The position numbers were made by a program, and so were the translations under genes. A stretch of 64,000 nt of DNA from assembly GCA_017934745.1 (NCBI GenBank), contig JAGBIY010000041.1, positions 1-64,000 on the forward strand. Reading direction: 5' to 3'. Positions 59,661 through 64,000 of the stretch are shown piece by piece (within the stretch, counting starts at the first letter, position 1; the number at the start of each line of letters is the position of its first letter). The notes under the pieces were generated by a model that was not told where the DNA came from, did not search any database, and saw only the letters and a list, made by a program, of their open reading frames with translations. The stretch is from Treponema sp. (GTDB lineage: Bacteria; Spirochaetota; Spirochaetia; Treponematales; Treponemataceae).

Positions 59661-61250
59661 ATGCTAAAAAGTAGAAAAAACGCAAGAATTCTTGCTGCTT
59701 CTCTTTGTGTAGCTCTTTTAGGAAGTTTTGCTTTCGCAAAGAAATCGAAAGAGCCTGTCAAGGAGGAGGCCGGTTACTATTACGGTTACGGAAAAGGCTC
59801 TTCGATTGACGAGGCCTCTGTCGCCGCAAAGAAGAACCTCCTCGAAAAGGCGTTGACGGAGAAGGCCAGGAGCCTGAACCCCCGTGCGTCGCGTGTCAGC
59901 GTGAGCGCGTCTGTCGCTTCTTCCCGCCTTTCGTCTTTGAAACCGTTCGAGAAGGACGAAAAAGAAAATTCAGTCATCTATAGAATAAAGAGCGAGGATT
60001 GGGACAAGGACGAGCTTGCCTATTCATCTTCTCTCAGGGCATCAATCGCCGACCGTTTCGATTCCCTTTCTAAGAAGGGCTTGGCAGACAAGCTCAACGA
60101 CTCGGTGGACATACTGAGCGTGCTCGCCGAGAACGGAGAGACCGATGTTTTGACAGTCTCCGCAGGTGGAAACGCCAACGACCTTTTCTCAGCAAAAATC
60201 GAGGACATCTGCAAAGGAGCTGTGAAAGAGCTTGAGTTCAAGATTTCTGTCGAGGACGGAATCGTGGGACCCGACACGAAATACGTCGTGTCCGTCTCCG
60301 ACGCTTCTGGAAGCCCTGTCGCCGGCTTGAACGTCAAAGCGTACTGGGAAGTCCCGAACCTTTTGGGAAGGGAAGACTTCGAAGAGCGCGACTCCACTTC
60401 TGTTGTCAAGACTGACAAGTCTGGAAAGGCTTCTGTGGCTTTCCCCGCCGACGAGGCATTCCACAACAAGGCCGTGACGCTTTCCGTCTCGACCGCTTTC
60501 TCTGCCTCTCCAGAAGCGACTTCCGCGATGAAGAAACTCGACAACGCTTCCGGTGTGGACGGTAACTTCGTCCATTTCGACGACGTTAAGTCCGCCTTCA
60601 AGGTCGCTTCCGTTCCTGCCGGAGAGTTCAACGCGGGCGGAATCCCGAAGGACAAGCCCGGAAAGAGCGAGGCTTCGCACAAGGCAACGACCGGCGCGTA
60701 TGAAATCGAGCTGGCTCCTGTTACGAACGCCCAGTACGCCGCTTTCCTCCACGCGACAAGGGCCGAGACCAAGCCGGAGTTCTTCGACAACTCGAATTTC
60801 AACATGGAGAACCAGCCGGTGGTCGGTGTCTCTGTCGCCGATGCCGAGGCCTATGCCGAGTGGCTTTCCGCCCAGACTGGAGCGAAATACCGCCTTCCGA
60901 CCGAGGAAGAGTGGGAGAAGGCTGCCCGCGCCGGAAAAGAAGTTACATATTCTTGGGGAGACGACGACCCTGTGAAGGCCAAAAAAGGAAACTGCAAGAA
61001 GAACGGAAAATTCAAGTTCACATCTCCAGTGGGTTCTTTCGAGAACGCGAACGAATGGGGGCTTGTGGACATGTCCGGAAACGTTTGGGAATGGACATCT
61101 TCGACACGCGATTCTGAGCAGAACATCGTCAAGGGTGGTTCTTGGATGGACGGCGCGAAGGAACTGCGCATTTCAAATTTCAAAAAAGTTGATGGAAGCA
61201 AGGGTACGAACGAAATCGGTTTCCGTCTTGTAAAGGAGATTTCTGAATGA
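59661..61250 (+). CDS. FGE/sulfatase-modifying-factor domain protein with LPP20-like N terminus
   Basis: 529 residues. Signal peptide (to about residue 25), then an LPP20-like domain (YGYGKGSSIDEASVAAKKNL, LEKALTEKA), a middle beta domain (about 195-300) with VVSVSDASGSPVAGLNVKAY, and a C-terminal formylglycine-generating-enzyme (SUMF1) domain (about 315-525): VPAGEFNAGG, APVTNAQYAAFLHATR, NQPVVGVSVADAEAYAEWLS, YRLPTEEEWEKAARAG, GLVDMSGNVWEWTSS, KGGSWMDGA and NEIGFRLV. FGE-domain proteins without the catalytic Cys pair often act as binding or structural proteins; the exact role is unknown. First gene of an operon. Confidence 0.85.
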   Translation: MLKSRKNARILAASLCVALLGSFAFAKKSKEPVKEEAGYYYGYGKGSSIDEASVAAKKNLLEKALTEKARSLNPRASRVSVSASVASSRLSSLKPFEKDEKENSVIYRIKSEDWDKDELAYSSSLRASIADRFDSLSKKGLADKLNDSVDILSVLAENGETDVLTVSAGGNANDLFSAKIEDICKGAVKELEFKISVEDGIVGPDTKYVVSVSDASGSPVAGLNVKAYWEVPNLLGREDFEERDSTSVVKTDKSGKASVAFPADEAFHNKAVTLSVSTAFSASPEATSAMKKLDNASGVDGNFVHFDDVKSAFKVASVPAGEFNAGGIPKDKPGKSEASHKATTGAYEIELAPVTNAQYAAFLHATRAETKPEFFDNSNFNMENQPVVGVSVADAEAYAEWLSAQTGAKYRLPTEEEWEKAARAGKEVTYSWGDDDPVKAKKGNCKKNGKFKFTSPVGSFENANEWGLVDMSGNVWEWTSSTRDSEQNIVKGGSWMDGAKELRISNFKKVDGSKGTNEIGFRLVKEISE

Positions 61251-62722
61251 TGAAAAAAACTGGAATTATTTTGTCGGCTGCGTTGGCGGCCGGACTTGCG
61301 TTCTCTGCTTTGTTTGTTTCCTGCGGCTCTTCTTCTGCCGACGGAGTTGACCCCGCAATCACGAAAGGTATCCAGCAGTGGAACAAAATCACGCCAAAAG
61401 ACGCTGTCGACCCGTGGAACGGAATCTCCGACGCGGCCGTGAAGGCGAAGTACTTGAACTATGTCGAGCTGTACAAGGCCGGACACGAGGCTCTCGAAAG
61501 CACCGACAGCATGAAGGCTTCGCAGGAGACAAAACTCCTCAACGCCTGCAACACAGCATTGGACAAATTCACCGCAATCGACGATTCGCAGCTCAAGCTT
61601 CCGCCGAACGACTGCGAGAAGGGTGCGAACCTTTCAGCGGACCGCATCAACAAGCTTCTTGAGTCGAACAAGATTACCGCCGCCAAGACGATGCACCAGA
61701 AGTCTGTGAGCGTCTACGGCACGAACGATGCTTTGACGGCCGCCGGAAAGGAAATCGATGTCGTCAGCGGCATCTACTCGAAATCCCAGACACTCTCAGG
61801 CGAGGGCGCGAAAGCCGCCGCTGTGGAAGGATTCGAGGCAAAGGTCGCGGCTTACGACGACGCAATCGCCAAGTACAAGACGGCCGAGTCCGAGGTCGAT
61901 TCTTTGGCTTCAAAGTCGGGAGTCGCTGGCAAGTCCGCCGTCTCCAAGAACATCAACAAATTGAAGAGCGACAGGCAGAACCTTGAAAGCGAGAGGGCCA
62001 GCGTCATCCGCGAGAAGGCTTACGAGTACAAGGACAAAATCGGCGAGGAATTCGCCCGCGAGTTGACTACGGGAACTGGAAAGAAGGGAGCCATCACTTC
62101 ATACGACATCAGGAACCACTACAACTCGATCCAGTCGAACATCGACAAAATCTACGGAGAGCTCACCGCTTTCGCCGCCCAGTATCCGAAGGATGTCGGA
62201 CAGGACGTTTTGAGCGACATCGACGCCCAGAGAAAGGACTTGAAGAACAAAATAGCCCAGATCAACAGGGAAATCGCCAACGAAGAGGAAATCAAGAGCC
62301 GCGGCAACACCGTCATGCCTTTGATGATTGGTCTCTTCAACCCGGATCCGAAGTCCACGGCCGAGAGCAAGAAGTCGCGCCCTGCGAAATTCAGCTCTGC
62401 AAAGCAGAAGGACACGGACTACTGGTGGGGAATGGTCTCAATCCCTTCTGGACAGATGAACGACCTCGTTATCACTCTCAAGGACAACAGGACTGTCCAT
62501 GTCTACAACCAGAACACCCACAGCGGAAAGGACATCAAGAAGAAGAATCTTCAGGACTTGGTGAGCAAGGCGAACAAAATCGGAAATTCTTGGCCTGTGA
62601 TGAATGTTGGAAAGGCTCTCAATGGCGGATCCAACTACTATTTCTCTATCGAAGAGGGTAAAACAAATACATATGCGGGTGAAGTTGTAATCTACAGCTC
62701 ATTTGTAACAAGGAGTCGCTAA
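61247..62722 (+). CDS. Coiled-coil lipoprotein of unknown function
   Basis: 491 residues. Lipoprotein signal ending LFVSC (about Cys 27). The mature protein is mainly helical: SISADRINKLLESNK-type helices, Ala/Lys/Glu-rich heptad stretches at about 180-265 and 285-350, then a small C-terminal domain with WWGMVSIPSGQMNDLVITLK. Its ATG overlaps the upstream stop by 4 bp (AAGGAG before it). Family not recognised; as a neighbour of an FGE-domain protein and a solute-binding protein it may form part of a surface complex. Confidence 0.75.
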   Translation: MMKKTGIILSAALAAGLAFSALFVSCGSSSADGVDPAITKGIQQWNKITPKDAVDPWNGISDAAVKAKYLNYVELYKAGHEALESTDSMKASQETKLLNACNTALDKFTAIDDSQLKLPPNDCEKGANLSADRINKLLESNKITAAKTMHQKSVSVYGTNDALTAAGKEIDVVSGIYSKSQTLSGEGAKAAAVEGFEAKVAAYDDAIAKYKTAESEVDSLASKSGVAGKSAVSKNINKLKSDRQNLESERASVIREKAYEYKDKIGEEFARELTTGTGKKGAITSYDIRNHYNSIQSNIDKIYGELTAFAAQYPKDVGQDVLSDIDAQRKDLKNKIAQINREIANEEEIKSRGNTVMPLMIGLFNPDPKSTAESKKSRPAKFSSAKQKDTDYWWGMVSIPSGQMNDLVITLKDNRTVHVYNQNTHSGKDIKKKNLQDLVSKANKIGNSWPVMNVGKALNGGSNYYFSIEEGKTNTYAGEVVIYSSFVTRSR

Positions 62723-62724
62723 TC

Positions 62725-64000
62725 ATGGCATTGAACAAAAAGGTTTTGGCGATTGGCATTGGAGCCGTCGCCGTGGCTGGTGCTGTTGTTGGTGTTGTCA
62801 TAGCGAAGGCTCAGCCGAAGGGTATGACAATCGCCGTTTCTGAACTTCCTGATTCTTTGAATCCGGTCTTGGAGCAGAACACATCTGGCTTGAACGCCAA
62901 CGAACTTATTTTCGACGGTCTCGTGAACTTCGAGGTCGATCCTTCGACTGGAAAACGCTATACGGAATTCGCTTTGGCGGAGGACATCGTTCAGGACGAG
63001 AAGACCCGCAAGAACTACACTGTCACTCTCCGCGATGTCGCATGGAACGACGGCGAGGACGGAAATCCGGGCACTCCTGTGACTTCTGCCGATGTCGTCT
63101 ATTCTTTCAAGGCGTACACTTTCGAGGGAAACAGGTCTCCGAAGCGCGACTACATCCTCAGCTTCATAAAGGATGTCACTGCTGTGGACGACAAGACTGT
63201 CAATATCGAATTCAACGATCCGATTCCTTCTTACAAGGCGATTCCTGTACTCGACTTCAAGATTGTTCCTTCAAAGTACAACGGCATCGACATGAACGTT
63301 GACATGCGTTCCGGCGAGAACGAGAGAAAATTCTCCCAGAACCCTGTCGGAACAGGTCCTTTCAAGCTCACAAGCTGGGACATCGGAAAGTGGCTCACAT
63401 TCCAGAGCAACGGACTTTATTTCAAGAAGACTCCGCAGGCAGATTCTCTCGTCATCAAGAGGACAATCGACCCTGTAGTCCGCAAGAACGAACTCAGCAA
63501 GGGAAGAATCAACGTTATTCTTGAGACGAACCCGATGGACCGCCCGACAATCGAGAAAATCGACAACGTGGACATCAACTCGTTCCTGCCTTACGCTTTC
63601 TACCAGATTGAAATCAACACGAGCCTCTTCAAGAGCGCGGACGCAAGAAAGGCCATGGCGCAGGCTCTCGACAAGAAAAACCTCATCCCTTCTATTACGG
63701 ATCAGGAAAGCGGTGTCGTAATCAACAACGGCTTGTATCCGACGAACATTTTCCAGGAAGCCATGCCTGAGTATGTGAACGAACCTCTCCCGAACCTTCT
63801 TCCTTACGATCTCGAAAAGGCGAAGTCGCTCGCTTCATCAAGCGGACTCGCTGGCCAGAACGTAAACCTCATCTATCCTGATTCGATGGGAGATTTCGGA
63901 AAGGCTTTGGCCGAGGGTGTCGCCAGCCAGCTCAAGGAAATCGGCTTGAATGTCGAGGCCAAGCGTATCGGTAACCAGGTCTTCAACCGCATGGTGTACA
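62725..64000 (+). CDS. ABC transporter substrate-binding protein, family 5 (peptide type), partial
   Basis: Open from ATG 62725 (SD AAGGAG) to the window end, more than 420 codons, no stop. N-terminal signal/anchor helix (GIGAVAVAGAVVGVVIAKA), then MTIAVSELPDSLNPVLEQNT, NELIFDGLVNFE, TVTLRDVAWNDGEDGNPGTP, VTSADVVYSFKAYT, NPVGTGPFKLTSWDIGKWLT, SADARKAMAQALDKKNLI. These are SBP_bac_5 (OppA/DppA) signatures. It presumably feeds an oligopeptide-type importer encoded further downstream, outside the window. The helix has no lipobox Cys, so it may be membrane-anchored. Confidence 0.92.
   Translation, partial: MALNKKVLAIGIGAVAVAGAVVGVVIAKAQPKGMTIAVSELPDSLNPVLEQNTSGLNANELIFDGLVNFEVDPSTGKRYTEFALAEDIVQDEKTRKNYTVTLRDVAWNDGEDGNPGTPVTSADVVYSFKAYTFEGNRSPKRDYILSFIKDVTAVDDKTVNIEFNDPIPSYKAIPVLDFKIVPSKYNGIDMNVDMRSGENERKFSQNPVGTGPFKLTSWDIGKWLTFQSNGLYFKKTPQADSLVIKRTIDPVVRKNELSKGRINVILETNPMDRPTIEKIDNVDINSFLPYAFYQIEINTSLFKSADARKAMAQALDKKNLIPSITDQESGVVINNGLYPTNIFQEAMPEYVNEPLPNLLPYDLEKAKSLASSSGLAGQNVNLIYPDSMGDFGKALAEGVASQLKEIGLNVEAKRIGNQVFNRMVY

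Overview
The window looks like a chromosomal segment from a spirochaete, most likely a relatively GC-rich, gut- or rumen-type Treponema. This is inferred from gene content: two chemoreceptors, FliG-like proteins, a DUF4954 hexapeptide protein, many lipoproteins with loose spirochaetal lipoboxes, TRAP and ABC solute-binding proteins, a pectin-type SGNH esterase and an AAA-ATPase-like/PD-(D/E)XK protein. No rRNA, phage, complete IS or CRISPR array is visible.

Layout. 1-7.4 kb: a class III PLP decarboxylase (ornithine type), a tandem pair of short FliG-like proteins, a His-rich COG0523 metallochaperone, a Dabb protein, a CLC antiporter and Hsp33. 7.4-16.8 kb: an RRM protein, an RsbU/SpoIIE phosphatase pair with a STAS protein and a VanY-like lipoprotein, a chemoreceptor and an AAA-ATPase-like protein. 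17-31 kb: leuS, an SGNH esterase, tRNA-Asn, a TRAP transporter (dctPQM), an AT-rich SF1 helicase, a TtcA-MATE-chemoreceptor operon, tRNA-Asp/tRNA-Asn and 5-formyl-THF cyclo-ligase. 31.5-48.7 kb: a catalytically degenerate M16-like protein, DUF4954, a CaCA exchanger behind a yybP-ykoY (Mn2+) riboswitch, a mosaic lipoprotein, a truncated GNAT toxin-like pair, an orphan solute-binding lipoprotein, leuA, an active/inactive M16 protease pair, a PilZ protein and a Bpt/Ate-type aminoacyl transferase. 48.7-51.3 kb: an accessory island of toxin-antitoxin genes, decapitated vapC starts and DNA-methylase remnants joined by a recurring ~19-bp core. 51.3-64 kb: a flavin reductase, guaA, a GH25 muramidase, a pseudo-GTPase/DUF697 protein, pyrG, a BrkB-cNMP fusion, cdd and an operon of FGE-domain protein, lipoprotein and family-5 solute-binding protein cut by the window end.

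The most unusual features are these. (1) A family of four ~140-200 bp intergenic palindromic elements (about 1-141, 4941-5141, 31383-31538, 39901-40066); in three of them an internal 14-bp stem differs in sequence but stays complementary, which points to selection for structure. (2) The 48.7-50.5 kb island, where two different vapC genes are cut just after the first PIN-domain Asp-x-Asn and joined to the same core sequence. (3) A recurrent leaderless promoter layout, with the -10 hexamer 6-7 nt before ATG and no Shine-Dalgarno, at five genes. (4) Heptanucleotide tandem repeats just upstream of the putative -35 of two lipoprotein genes.

All identifications come from reading the sequence and from recalled family signatures; no database search was run.
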